64,000 nt of DNA from Phascolomyces articulosus (taxonomy: Eukaryota > Mucoromycota > Mucoromycetes > Mucorales > Lichtheimiaceae): positions 930,001 to 994,000 of the forward strand of contig JAIXMP010000001.1 in the NCBI GenBank assembly GCA_025677815.1. The letters are read 5' to 3'. This document shows, piece after piece, positions 26,916-39,715 of the stretch (position 1 is the stretch's first letter; each line of letters starts with the position of its first letter). The notes under the pieces were generated by a model, which saw nothing but the letters and a program-made list of their open reading frames with translations, was not told the DNA's origin and made no database searches. A program made the position numbers and the translations under genes.

Positions 26916-29816
26916 TAATTATTGCAAGGTTAGTTTTTATAATAATACATTATTTTGAAAAATAAAACATTTCTATTGAATACATTCTTTCATTGCGTAA
27001 ACACCTTGAGCAGGATATCATTCCATTATCAATTGATGAAGCAAAAAACAATCCGATCGCACGTTGTCAAAAGACAGTGAAGCATCTTAAAAATGCTCCA
27101 CCATACAGTTGAGACAGAAGTGCCACAGCAGGGATATCTGTCAGAGTTCACGGAATTGTTACGGACCACCCTGTTCAACATCTTTCAAGTCCCTGGATAT
27201 TAAAGAGGTGTGGTGCCGCGTAGCAACTATATTTGTATCGTCATATATAGCCACATGTTGCCAAGTCCATTTGGTCGATGCAATAATGGAAATAATGGAA
27301 ATAATGGAAATTATCATTTGTTCATTACCGTCTACATATTGACAAGACAACTAATAAAATGTTAATAAATACTTTAGAACCTATGAATTCATATCTATAG
27401 AGTGACCTGTTTTTTTTTCAAATCATGCTGCCGGGAAAAGTGTTGATGTCAACTTCCAACTTATTTACTTTTTTTCACCTTCACCTCTCCCGTTTTTCCT
27501 TGTAAAATGATTAGATTTCATTAACTTTTTTTGTTTCAAACGCGCTGAATTCATGGTCTTTTAATGAATACGTAAAGCAAACCCATAAAATATAAGAAAG
27601 GACCGTAAGATTGATATTCAGTATATCTTGCATCAGTGCCTGAAAGACATTGCCGTTTCTGTTTTTGCGTCGTCTGGTGGTGACACCAAGTCAGGAGCAC
27701 GAGTATTTCTTTATAACAAACAACAATAATAAAAAGAACTAGAATAGTGATTCACCAGGTCAGAAGCTAAAGATTTTACGTTTATAAAAACATAAGACTA
27801 TGCTGTGGTGCAGGAAGTGTAACATCTAATACTAAAAATATACTACGGCAGCAATGACAAGTTGCTTCATTGAGACGCGTCCCAAAACAAACTTATAGAA
27901 ATCGAAACTAGAGGGCTACATTCAAAAAGCAAAAGATCACTCCTCTAATCGATATAATAAATCTGCACATCTTCCTCTCAACCACCACCAGCAATAACAG
28001 CACACATGGTCCCTACAACTAACAATTTCTTTTATGGTGGAACCTATGATCATTGTGCGCTTGCAAGTACATCGTCAAACATCGATACGGGAATAGTAAG
28101 TACAAGTGTCATGCTGGGGGAAGAGCTGTACTTTATTCTGATGCATATATTGACGATCCATCACGAGCTGAATATGGAATATAGACGATGAAGAAGTGTG
28201 GAAAGACATGGTAGATGAATGTCAAGACATATATCTACTACCTAACCAGAAGAATGACTTAATCCTCTATATATTATAAACATAAGGACTTGAATTAAAA
28301 TATATTTTGGAGATTTTATTCGCGTAATAGGTATATATGAGCCACCGCCTATTATTTTGATTATAATGTAAAACTCAAGTGTCCAGCAGTAAACACAGCC
28401 TAACAGGTTCTAATAACACATATGCCCTTTTGGAATAGAGTATCATTATTCTTAACATTAAAATGGAATACATTTGACCAAAAATCATCAATAACTCTTC
28501 ATCACCACCAGTAAAGCACCTTATATAGATCAGCTACTTCAAATATTTTAAACAGATCAACTTTCCACATTTATTATCTCCCCCAAGATATCACAAATAG
28601 TACAGCATTTAATTTCTAATTTTCAACATCCACATCATCCATCTACCAAACCAGTATGATTCAATGCTGGATTTACTACGAAGTAGCGTAACATACCTAT
28701 CAAATAGTACTTTCATTCTAATAAAAAAAAATTTATAGATTTTGCACTTTCTTTCCCTGTATATTATTACAAAATGACAAATGCCCATTTTTATTTTTCA
28801 AGTGATTGTGAATAAAACAGTTACCTTTATCGATTTCGACTATAACATATGACAGTCCTCAATTTACATTTTTATATAAAAAAAAACCTGTATTTTAGTA
28901 ATAATATTAGATTACATGGATGAAAAAACAAAACGCGAATCATTCGACCATACGTATATACCTACTTGATATTAATTATTGTACTTATTAGAAGGGAAAA
29001 AAATTGACATTCATTATATACTGTTTTGCATTTTCACAAATATGTACGTAGGAAATAGTATTAAAATAATATAAGGCGATAGAAATTTCCTTTTTGTAAG
29101 GAAAGTAAATACAAAGGTCCAATATTTGGACTTTAATCCACCAGAAGAGGAGGTGTAGTGATAATAAAATGTGATTAAAAGAATATGACCTTATAGTAGT
29201 CAATTATAATGACTACGTATGAGTTTTAGTAGGCATAGGATTCATTATCATTTAAAACGAACTATGCAGATTTTATTAAATATAATATTATAAACAGAGA
29301 AAGTAAAACGTGAGTGGTTGTTTAGGTTATTATATAATACTAGTAATTGTTATTTTGATATATGTTTCTAGGATTGAAAAGAGTTGTGCTGATGATGAAT
29401 CTCTTCTGTCTAGTATTTTTTTTACTATAATCTCTAACCTTTCTATTTTGTCACCCTCTCTTCGGGTAGTAGACGGCGGAAGGATGATTAGAAATATATA
29501 TAAATTTAAAACCAAGGGATAAATGAAAAAAAAAGTGATTATTCATTTCATGTTTTCTGTCTCATGATGAAGGTATTCATAACAATTCTTTTCAAACCAT
29601 CATCCAAGAAATCTATTGAGTTCCAAACCTTTTTTTTTTTTTGCATATTCCGATCTTTTTCGCGTTTTTAGCGCACCAACCAATTAATACACTATCACTA
29701 TGAAGTTTAATGTGAATGTGACTGGTTAATTGACGCCTCTATACACACTTCTTTGTGCTCCCTTTTTTTTTCTTCCAGAAGCTTTTTTTTTTTTTGGGTG
29801 TAAAAAATATTATTTC

Positions 29817-32795
29817 ATGGCAGACCATAATCAACAGGGGCAGCAGCAACAACAACAGCAGCAGCAACAGCAGCAACAGGGAACACCACAACAACAATCG
29901 CATCCACCTCCTCATCCCGACTTGAATTTTTCGATTCAAGATATTTTGGATGACAATAGTGGAAATAATGTTCCCTTTCCAACGATCGTTCAAAATATAG
30001 GACATAATCCTGATGGATCGCAACAAGCCTATGCGCGTTTACCTGCTGAATTACAGCATTTATTTGCGAATAATGGAACAGACGATTTAAGTGGCACCGA
30101 TCCCAATGTGATACACCAACACGTCCAAGAAATTCTTTGGAATAATAATAATAATCATAATAAAGATTCAAAAAGTAGTAACAATAATAATAATAATAAT
30201 AATAACAATAGTAATGCAAATACAGCAGCTTCTTCGCCCATTGTAACAACAACACCACAACAACAACATCAACAAGCCCAATGGGTTTTGCCCATGTCAA
30301 CGCCCATGTCTTTACCTCCTCATTCAATGCCACAACACATTCAACCACAACCTCCACCACAACATCAACATCAACAACCATCCCCACAACAACATATTAT
30401 GGCTCATCCACCAGCACCTATACCTCATCAACAACAACCTCATCCCCATCCTGTACCACTCCCTCAAGCACAACCTTCACCTGTACAGCAACAACAACAG
30501 ACACCACAACCTTCGCCACAACAACAACATCCACCCCCTCCACCACCTGGAAGTAAGGGTATATTTCGATTCCATCATCATCTTATTATGCATTGATTGA
30601 TCTATATATATATATATATATACTCAGTACTGACTGTGATTCTATTTGCTTTATATATATTTATATAAACGAATAGCCACCACATTATTAGAAAATATCA
30701 TCTCACAACTTTCTCCTGAACGAAAAGAAGAATTTATGGGATTATTTAGAAAGTTACAGGTAAAAAAAAGAGAGGTGGTTTTCAATCAAAGAGTAAAGAA
30801 AAAAAAAGAGCACGTGTGTGAAAAACTGACCCAAAAAAAATATAAATTGACCCCCTTCTCCTGCCTTGGATTGCTGCGGAATTTCCTCTTTTTTTTTCAG
30901 ACAAATTCTGTGAGTCCCGAACAATTTTATATTCAAGCAAAATCCATGTTGGGACAACAACAATATCAACAATTAGAGGACTTGAAAAATAAACCAAGTT
31001 CACAGGATAAAGACAATGATAAAAAACGTGCTTCAGCGGCAGGTCCAAGTAACAGTCAATCTATGACAGGCATTGTGTAAAGTTTCGCGTATATTTTTTT
31101 TTTGAAAAAAAAAGTGGACATATGAATTGTTGTTCTTTTATTCATCTTTTTTTTTTGTTATAAAACAGAACACCACAATTGAAACGAGCGAAAACGGAAA
31201 ATAATAATAACAATAATATACCCGCAGGTATGCCTATGGGTCCTCCTATGAGTGGTCCAATGAATCCTGCTTTTAAACAACAGGCTCAAATGCCGAATAT
31301 TCCAGGTTTACAAGTACCTCCTACAAGTCGACCTACTGCTCTTCCTGGACAATCTACACCAGCGTATGTTTTAAAATATATATAAAAAAAGAGGGGGAGG
31401 GGAGGGAGGAAAAAAGGATAGAGTCATGAAGAGAAAGGCATGTGAAATTGATAATCCTACCCTATATCAAATTTATAGCAAGTCAAATACATCTACACCG
31501 GCACCTGGTCAAACCAATGCTGGTGATCGAATCGACTATGATACATTAACTGATGTTATGGGTTATGCAGGTGTTGATCTCAAAGTAAGTTTCTATCTTT
31601 AACAATGATGAAAAGGAAAAAGAAAAAGAAAGTAGCAATTACTGATCAACGGATCTATGGAAATGTAGGAGGAAGAACAACATTTCATGAAAGATGGAGA
31701 AGCAGTAGGAGGGATTTTACCTGATGGTGTAGATAGGTCCAAAACTCAAGAATTCATGAATTCTGAATTATTAAAAGAACGTGTCCTTGAATTAGGTAAA
31801 AAGAACAAAAATGAGTGGAAAGATTGAGTGGATCCTTTTGTTTCAATGACATCTCATATTATCAACCTTATGTATTTTTTTTTCTAGCAAAACCATTTGG
31901 ACTTGAAAAATTGGATGGTGATATTGTATCCTTACTTGCGCTGGCTACGCAAGAACGATTACGAGGACTTGTAGAACAAATGGTTGTGGCATCCAAACAT
32001 CGTATCATGTCACAACATGTGAGTGCGCCACCCCCAATGGATGAAAATGGACAACCACTTTACAAAATCGTGATTCAACAAGATACCAAAAAACAATTAT
32101 TAGCCATTGAACGTGCTGAACGTGAAGAAGAACAAAAGCGAAAAGAAGCAATTGCTGAACGTGAACGACGATCTCAAATGGGAAAAGAAGGTCAAGGAGG
32201 AGAAGAAGGTCGATCGAAAAGTAAAAAGAAAGACAAGGATGGATCTCAACAACGCGGTGGGGGCCTTGGTGATGGTTTAAGCAAAGGTGGCGGTGGTAGT
32301 GGTGGTGTCGGTGGCGAAACTGCTTTGATGAAAGCCATCGGTGGTGTTCGTAAAAGTTGGATGTTGACAGGGAATGCACGCGATCAATCCTCTTCATCTG
32401 CTGGTGCTACATCAGGAGGGGTTGGCGGTAGTAGTAGTCAATCACAACAAGGAGGATCTTCTCAACCCTCTTCTCAAGAAGGTGTAGCATCAGCACCTGG
32501 TACGCCTGGAAGTAGTACTAGTGGTGGTATGGGAAGAGGAGGAGAAGGCGATGATTCCCCACGTGGAAGGGGACGACCGCGTGGTCGAAAAGAAGGAAAA
32601 CGTAGTCGTGGACGAGGTCGTGATGTTGGATTATTTTTACCCCCTTCTACCATTGGAAGACGATTTGGTGATGCAGCTACACGAAAAATCACTGTACGAG
32701 ACGCTTTGTTTGCTTTGGAACGTGATTGTCAAACAGGTGGTCAAGGTGGTGGTCAACGCACATTGCTTAAAACTTATAATCAATGGTTAAAATAA
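29817..32795 (+). CDS. TAF4: TFIID subunit TAF4
   Basis: Seven exons (29817-30552, 30677-30759, 30901-31076, 31169-31363, 31479-31584, 31669-31795, 31888-32795) encode 776 residues. The N-terminus is Gln/Pro/Asn-rich with long poly-Q and poly-N runs. A short conserved helix block follows (ATLLENIISQLSPERKEEFM, SPEQFYIQAKSMLGQQQYQQ), comparable to the RST/TAFH-type segment. The TAF4 histone-fold and C-terminal domain covers ~390-776: YDTLTDVMGYAGVDLKEEEQ, AKPFGLEKLDGDIVSLLALA, LRGLVEQMVVASKHR, the basic coiled segment QLLAIERAEREEEQKRKEA, and the terminal RKITVRDALFALERD. TAF4 pairs with TAF12 by histone fold and is a TFIID scaffold. An upstream frame extension to 29730 lacks an ATG and was not used. 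A basic RGRGRPRGRKEG patch near the end resembles an AT-hook. Confidence 0.92.
29841..29880 (+). repeat. CAG/CAA tract encoding poly-Gln in TAF4
   Basis: Mixed CAG and CAA codons encode an uninterrupted Gln run near the TAF4 N-terminus. The codon mixture implies purifying selection on Gln or slow slippage. Confidence 0.85.
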
Positions 32796-33165
32796 AATGG
32801 TATAACAGTAAAAATAAAATACGAAGAGGTTTACTCATAATCATAGTACAAAGATATACAAATGTTTCTATTATTTACATCGTTGTTTTTTTGCACGTAC
32901 ATATTTTACATCGTTGTCACCAAGTACTTCATCGATTCTATACATTATTTTTTTTTCTTTTAGAATGTTGTATTTTTTTTATTAGTGGTGTAAGAAAAAC
33001 AGTATTATTTTGATGATTTATGGGTAATATACGTATCACATTTAGCATCACCAAACCATACAGGTTTATACTATACTACCATAGATCATCATAATATGCA
33101 TAGGGTTTAGAAATAGTCGTCAGTGATAAAAAAAACAATGAATTGTATTTTTTAAAGATTCTCGA

Positions 33166-33173
33166 TATAAAAG
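33166..33173 (+). promoter_or_regulatory. TATA-box candidate
   Basis: TATAAAAG lies 56 bp upstream of the ATG at 33229, with a C/T/A-rich start region between (TCTTCTTTCAACTAC). The arrangement looks like a core promoter, but the gene behind it is broken or unrecognised. Confidence 0.35.
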
Positions 33174-33228
33174 GACTGTGATTCGTCAAAACTGAATACT
33201 CATCTTCTTTCAACTACTAGTTTATATC

Positions 33229-33780
33229 ATGGCTTCTCACATACTTGTAGGTCAACCCTTTAGGTCCTTCTCCTTTTTTTGTCACTCTGTGGTTATTATT
33301 CTTTGTTCTTATATACCATCCATCATCCCATTCCTTGAAACACTCTTTAAACATTATTTTGTAAAAATGGCGTTGGTCTTTGGTCTCAAGCTCATGTTGA
33401 TGTACGTATTATTTCGCACGAAAAGGAAAAAAAGAAGCAAAAGATCTACATTCAAACTAAATTTTTAATACCTCTTCCCTATTTTATACGACCAAGAACC
33501 CATTGTTGTCACAGCTGCAAACAAGTAACTTCTGTTATGATTATTGGGATTTCCTGCAGAAGAAGGTCATCGATTTCTCGTAAGTAACTTAAAATAAACA
33601 AGAAGCTTGAATACTATGTCAATTATCACGATGGTTACTATAATACCTTTAGTTGACCTAACACACTTTTGTATTTTTAGGATGAAATTAGATTCATTGA
33701 GAATAAATACGAGTATCTATGCAAATATGCGAATTGCTCTTTTTTGCGCACTCTTGTTTTTTTTTGTGTAGGTACAATAC
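33229..33780 (+). pseudogene. Possible eroded multi-exon gene, family unknown
   Basis: An ATG at 33229 (MASHILVGQPFRSF) follows a TATA-like box. Downstream, coding-like blocks have plausible splice borders: NGVGLWSQAHVD ending at a GTACGT donor near 33401, LQTSNFCYDYWDFLQKKVID between a CACAG acceptor and a GTAAGT donor near 33580, and DEIRFIENKYEYLCKYANCS after a TTTTTAG at 33680. I could not join them in one frame. This could be a real small gene or an older copy of the neighbouring orphan family. Confidence 0.25.
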
Positions 33781-34249
33781 TTTCGAAAGTGGATGGTGTT
33801 CTTAAATATACTTGATAACCGTATTGAAGATTAGGTTTATTCAGTAACAACTATGTATTACAATATATTTTCGAAAACATTGAGAAGACAATAGCTAGTT
33901 AAATAATCACTTTAATCTCGCTTAATAAAACGAAGCATTTTGATCAATTATAAATTAGCTACACCACCCTTACACCTGTCAAAAACTGGATAGCACGGCA
34001 AATCTACCCTTGATAATCTTCAGGAGTGACGGTTAAGCTTGATTCAACCATTCTATTGCTTAAATTGTCATTTTACTGGTTTGTATATTTGTTTACAATT
34101 GATCTGGTACCAATAAAGAGAAAATGCGCAGCAATCATGTGATCGCTAACGATTAAAAGATAATTTTTTTGTCACGAGCTACCCACCGTACGTACATAAA
34201 CAGGGCAAAAAAAGCGAATCTTTTTCTGGTTATAAACTCTTTCAGAACA

Positions 34250-36843
34250 ATGGAAAGCAGTTCATTGAAATTGGGAGGTACAGAACGAAATTAATGAAGA
34301 TTGATATGAGAATAAAGTACTGATCTTTCAGTGTTATATATTATATAGAATATTGGGTTACAACGAACCCCAGTCATTATGACGTTACAAAATTTGATAT
34401 CCTTTATGTGAATAAGTTCCCGAGTACAACCAAACACGACGCTCACCATGCGTTACTTCATGATTTACAAACATTATTAGAGGATGAAAACACCGATCCA
34501 ATAAAAATTAAAAGTTTGAAAAAAATGAGAAAAAGTTTGAAGGTAATAAAATAAGGAAAACAAAATCACGATAGTGTATCTATATATTTATATATTCTAC
34601 CTTTGATCTTATTTAGAATGTGCATAAAAATAAAACCAACATTGAGTTTTGGGTAGGAGGAAGAAATAAAATTGCAAGTCTCACCATTGAGCAGGTATGG
34701 AAGCAGTATTATTATTTCCGTGATATATGATTTTGTAAACTAGTTACTGAATTATAGTATATTTTTTCTAGGAATATGTTGATATGGAACTACATCTTGA
34801 ACAGGTATTAGACTAGTTTTAATTTTTATACTATCACAGCAACGGGCATACTACTCGCACTTAATTAACTTGTTTTAATTTGTCTAGACGCGTTTACAAA
34901 GTGCACAACACCGAGCCGCTACTCATGTAATTAATAATGGCCTTAAAGAATCACAACAAAACGAAACAAATGCACCGGCAACTGCTACTGCTCACATCTC
35001 TCCTACTACTATTTCACCACCCACCAGTGTCATTGGCAAGCGATCACACGCGTTTGACAACGAGTCCGACTATTCAAGCGATTCTGAATCCAGCGAAGAT
35101 AATGAAGATAATAGCAGTGACTCCGGGTATGATTTTCTAGTTGGTGGTAATCGTTCATGTTCAATTAGTGATGATACGGCTAGGGTATGTTGGTAGCTAT
35201 AATAATAATAATAATAATAATAGTATGGCTTCGTTTGTTAAGCATGTACTTATTGTGAATTTATGCTTCTTTTTTGTATTCATTAGTGGACTATCGTGGA
35301 TAACATGGTCGATATTACAGACCTCCTTATGAGCTTTCGTACGCGCTCAATAAAAACCGCATCTAGGAAAAAACAATTAGATAATGCACAAATGCTGTAA
35401 GTGCGTGCTTATTATTATCATTATTATTATCTCGAGGTCACGAAAAGACGAAGGTGCTAAGTTCTTTTTCAATGTAAATAGGTCATTAAACTTTATATTC
35501 TTGCTTAACAATGAACAAAAAAAATCTGCAACTGTAAATATGGACCGTGATACACATAACTACATAGTGCAAAACTTTGTAAATGTCATGGCAAGAACAA
35601 ACCGCATCACGATTCCTGATCAAGCAAAATTATGGGCCTATAAAAGAATGGATAGAGTAAGAAGCACAATTAAATTAAAATAAACCTTCTTGTGGTGTTT
35701 TGTTACTAATAAGTGTTTGAATTTAGACAATGACACGCGAAGAACAACGACGAATCACAAAAAAATGGATGGTAGACGCCGAAGACCTTGGAGAATCTGC
35801 TGTCATTTTGTCTGAATTATTACATCGGGGGTTAAGTTCAGTTAACATTTGTATATTAAAAAATATTTGATATATTAATTACTACATATACATACTTCTA
35901 TATATATAGTTGTATGCGAATGTACAAACATTCTAACACAAAAGAAATCGAAGACACATTTGTACATCGTTATTTAGCTGATTTATTAAACGTTGTCTTC
36001 GACATGAGTGATTTAGTTGATAGCGCCTGGTAAAACAGCATCATCTTTTTTTTACTGTTGTCTATATAACTACTATTAAACTAAAATTATTTATTATATA
36101 ATTGTGTATCTGTAGGGCTAATAAAGCCTTGAATCTTGATAATAGCAGTTTGAATGAAATCCAATACAAACCAGACTACCTCATTTACTTTTTCTTCAAG
36201 GATGATGATCAAAAGACTCTCTTTACTGCAGAAGTCAAACCTGTATCACGAAACGTTGGTGTTGTAAACGACACAGTTAAACTCGGTTACGAGATGAAGT
36301 TGATAATGGATGTATTGATAGAGGTTGGTGTTGCGAATCCAATTGTTTGTGGCTTAATTGTTAAAGGTAATCATTATTGCTAATTGTAACGAAACCTAAT
36401 TTTCTCAACATATATACTAATGTTGTTGTTTTCTGGTATATTACACGCAGACGCACAGTGTGAAGGGTATATAATGGATTTGAAGTATGAAGCTACTTAT
36501 CGATTAACAAGAATTTGCCAATTTAAGCTTCCAAAATCTTTTCAAGATCTTCCGTTATTTGTACCTGCTGTGGAAGCAATGTTACAACTTCGAGTAAGTA
36601 TACATATACTCATGATGACAGAAAATATTATATAAACCCATATCTAATCAAATACGTTACTAGACATTCATTGAAAGTACAGCTTTAAGTATGTCAGAAA
36701 AACAAGAAAACAAAGCAAAGAATTTAAAAATTTCATCAAAACATCTTATTCCAAAAGAATACCGACGAATGTCATTTTCTAAGCATCAACAAACAAAAGC
36801 AGTAAGAGGGAAGGTAACAAAAAATAACAACCAATCAGCTTAA
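34250..36843 (+). CDS. Orphan multi-exon protein with PD-(D/E)XK nuclease-like motif
   Basis: Twelve exons (34250-34277, 34349-34542, 34617-34694, 34772-34804, 34888-35184, 35287-35396, 35482-35656, 35727-35830, 35910-36029, 36116-36366, 36451-36593, 36664-36843) give an uninterrupted 570-residue frame starting MESSSLKLGEYWV. Residues ~70-130 hold a Lys-rich region and short amphipathic segments. Residues ~135-215 are Ser/Thr/Glu-rich and disordered. The C-terminal half carries NEIQYKPDYLIYFFFKDDDQ followed by LFTAEVKP, so PD-x18-ExK, then NDTVKLGYEMKLIMDVLIEV and KYEATYRLTRICQFKLP. This is the layout of a PD-(D/E)XK (restriction-endonuclease-like) fold: acidic residue on one strand, E-x-K on the next, helix after. 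I do not recognise a named family. From general knowledge, large lineage-specific families with this layout occur in Mucoromycota. Nuclease activity is inference. Confidence 0.7.
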
Positions 36844-37886
36844 TATAATACTTTATTAGTAGTATAGCTTTATTAAATAATACCTTGTTTTTCAACATTG
36901 CTGAGAAATTAAAACTATGGGGTAGTATATTAAGAATACATATATTTCATGTATGGTGAAATACGACCGCAAGGACTATGTAAATTTTTTTATGGCAGAA
37001 ACCCCCCTTTAAAATCATTGATCGACACGTTCAATTACGCTTTTACCTGTTATATTTTTTTTGTTTTTTATAACTCGCTCCCTGCACTTTAACCCAATAG
37101 TAAGTTCCTAATTATTATCATTTTATTTTTAGTCTTACCATGATTGTTACTAATATGAACAAAAACACGCACTTTCGTAGTTTATTGCTTCATATAAATT
37201 TTTCTATTTCCATGGTAATCTTCAGTCAGTTAGTACAACACACAAGTCTCTTACAACTGATTATAATGCTACTTGCCACTTTAAAGTTTATTTTTGATTA
37301 TTGTTTTCTTCGTATCAAATCAAACAAAAGAAAAAAAAGGATCATATACAAGTTATGCCACTTACAGCTTAATATTCAATACTACTGATGCTACCACTCC
37401 TGTCCATAGTTGAACATCCCACTTCTTTATTTTTGATCCAGGCATACAACACATTACATTAAAATGGCACAAGGCTATCCTGCTCATCCAATTCTCTTTC
37501 AAAAATTTAAAAAATACATGAAGAATTTTCATTACTTTATACGACCTAGTTTTGCTCATGTAAAATGCTTCCAAAAAATCAGCTGGAAGCAGGTCAGCCT
37601 GGTTCACAAGAATATGTTGATACAATAGCTTCTGCAAATGTAATTCTTGATCATCCAGATATCACCACTCAAAAAACTAAAGGGTTCCGACGTTTTTTGC
37701 TAGACACTCCATCCACTTCACCGCCCAACAACTCATTGGACACACCACCACCTGATGTTCATAACCTAGGCACATGACCTTTTCAAAAATTTTCTGGGTT
37801 TAAAATAAACCTCCCTACAAAAAATAAAATAAAATAACGCTGTTTCATTGCTTCCCAACAAAATAGTGTTATCACCAAGAATAATG
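36844..37886. other. Intergenic with a small unassigned ORF at 37565-37777
   Basis: AT-rich sequence follows the orphan gene. The only coding-like piece is 37462-37777 (+): MAQGYPAHPILFQKFKKYMK, and in another frame MLPKNQLEAGQPGSQEYVD through a Pro/Ser-rich tail ending VHNLGT. The two frames cannot be joined by a normal intron, so this is either a tiny gene or a fragment. Confidence 0.35.
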
Positions 37887-38799
37887 CCCTACAGCTACAG
37901 TTAAAAAAATACTGGTTTACTATGGTTTATTAAGAGTAGTAAGTTTTAGAATACGTCTAGTGGCGACAAACGACAGCGTTATGAATTATTTATTTAGTTA
38001 TTCGGCTCAATTTTTATTGTGTGATATTGCGGCATGCCGGTTTCAGGCTTTGGGCATGCGATTGGAGAATAAAATGAAGCATCAACAAGAGTTGTTCAAG
38101 AGATACCCTGCAGGTTTCGTGTAATGCGTTGACTGAGAAATTTTCTACTTGCTGCGGTAAGGCAGAAAGTGGGAGTCTTGAACAACTTCACAACACCAAA
38201 TCTATTCAAGAGGTACCTTGCAGGTTTCGTGTAATGCGTTAACTGAGAAATTTTCTACTTGCTGTGGTAAGGCAGGAAGTGGGAGTCTTGAATAGTTTCT
38301 TGTCGACAACCCTGCAGCTGCGGTTGAGAAATTCCTGGACTGCTGAGGTTTTCCGGGAGTGGGAAGTACTTGGTTCTGCCTTGTACGCCAACGACAATTT
38401 CGCAAGTACTATCGGTTGAAGTAGGAAAGTGTTGTTTATTTCTTTAGTTATTAGGCTCCGCTTTTGATTCTTCATCAATAACAGTTACATGCTGTCTAAC
38501 AATATTGTTTTTTTTTTACGAACATGATGAGCGAAACTTCTGATACATTCGTCCGGCGAAAATCATCAACAAGAGTTGTTCAAGAGATACCCTGCAGGTT
38601 TCGTGTAATGCGTTTGACTGAGAAATTTTCTACTTGCTGTGGTAAGGCAGGAAGTGGGAGTCTTGAATAGTTTCTTGTCGACAACCCTGCAGCTGCGGTT
38701 GAGAAATTCCTGGACTGCTGAGGTTTTCCGGGAGTGGGAAGTACTTGGTTCTGCCTTGTACGCCAACGACAATTTCGCAAGTACTATCGGTTGAAGTAG

Positions 38800-39548
38800 T
38801 GTGACCAAAATTCCACTTCGCCAAATATCCTATTATTCCTTCTATAATTATTTCCCCATATATTCACTATTCTCTCTTATCCCTCATATTATTATTTTGT
38901 AGATCCCTATCATGTGGATCATCCAATTATTTGTAATTCCCCTACTTAGTATTATCACACCTTCTTATTATTCTTATTATTCTTATCTTTACTGTGCTAC
39001 ATCATTTAGTAACAGCGGCTACAAGATCAATCGATCTGTCAAAGCAATAACAGTTACTGCGCAACTATTTCAGAAACATATAAATACCCTCAACTTCCGA
39101 TTCAATAAATCTTTACCTTATATATTTATCTTATAATTACCTTACAATTATCATTAAATTGAATTATATTTTGGTCACTCAACGCCCACACAATTGGCTT
39201 GTTTTAATTTCATATATTTCATTTCAGACTTAGAAACTAAGAGACTTATCATAACATATATAACAAATTGTTATTATATCTATTGAATTGATCTAAGACA
39301 TCGATTCTACTTTATATTCTTGATTATATTAAGACATAACGTTTTCATAATACCCCTGAACCTGATCTGCTTGCATATAAAAGCATTATAACATCAAATA
39401 TTATCTAAAACCTTTCTCTTATAAATAATCATCTCAAACTACCGTTCACAATAAACGATATTATTGTTGGGGCTTACTAAATCATAACATAACCTATCGT
39501 AACATATCTCTGTAAACCCTTTTAATAAGTATAAACCTAAAGGTTACA
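38800..39548 (+). mobile_element. Solo LTR 1 (749 bp), TSD GTAG
   Basis: The segment begins TGTGACC and ends GGTTACA, giving imperfect inverted termini with TG...CA ends. It interrupts a repeat unit whose uninterrupted form is seen at 38410-38440: the unit sequence GAAGTAG stops at 38799 and resumes as GTAGGAAAG at 39549, so GTAG is duplicated (38796-38799 and 39549-39552). A TATAAAAG at 39376-39383 marks a plausible U3 promoter in the plus orientation. No internal coding region or second LTR is present, which is typical of LTR-LTR recombination. Confidence 0.85.
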
Positions 39549-39715
39549 GTAGGAAAGTGTTGTTTATTTCTTTAGTTATTAGGCTCCGCTTTTGATTCTT
39601 CATCAATAACAGTTACATGCTGTCTAACAATATTTTTTTTTTACGAACATGATGAGCGAAACTTCTGATACATTCGTCTGGCGAAAATCATCAACAAGAG
39701 TTGTTCAAGAGATAC

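Larger units (their letters stand above)
21618..29816. other. 8.2-kb gene-free region upstream of the APSES gene and TAF4
   Basis: The proximal part (21.6-24.8 kb) is dominated by homopolymers, (TC)n, C11 and CT-rich tracts of the kind found in fungal promoters and long leaders; its open frames are compositional. The distal part (25.8-28.3 kb) holds short degraded coding-like segments (see separate entries). The last 200 bp before 29817 is a T-rich TAF4 promoter. No RNA gene or complete ORF was recognised. Confidence 0.45.
32796..34249. other. Intergenic, with a possible eroded gene at 33.2-33.8 kb
   Basis: The first 350 bp is the AT-rich TAF4 3' region. From 33229 there are fragments with splice-like borders (see next entries). 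The remainder shows no gene. Confidence 0.4.

Noticed and set aside
29730..29816. N-terminal extension of TAF4 from 29730
   Set aside because: It lacks an ATG, is Phe-rich from T runs, and looks like a 5' leader. The ATG at 29817 starts MADHNQQ.
30281..30556. Thr/Ser-rich ORF on the plus strand and matching minus ORFs
   Set aside because: These are shadows of the Gln/Pro-rich TAF4 exon in other frames.
38202..38824. Minus-strand ORFs of 64-80 codons in the repeat array
   Set aside because: They appear only because the unit is repeated. Frames differ between copies and are not preserved in the 40448 copy.
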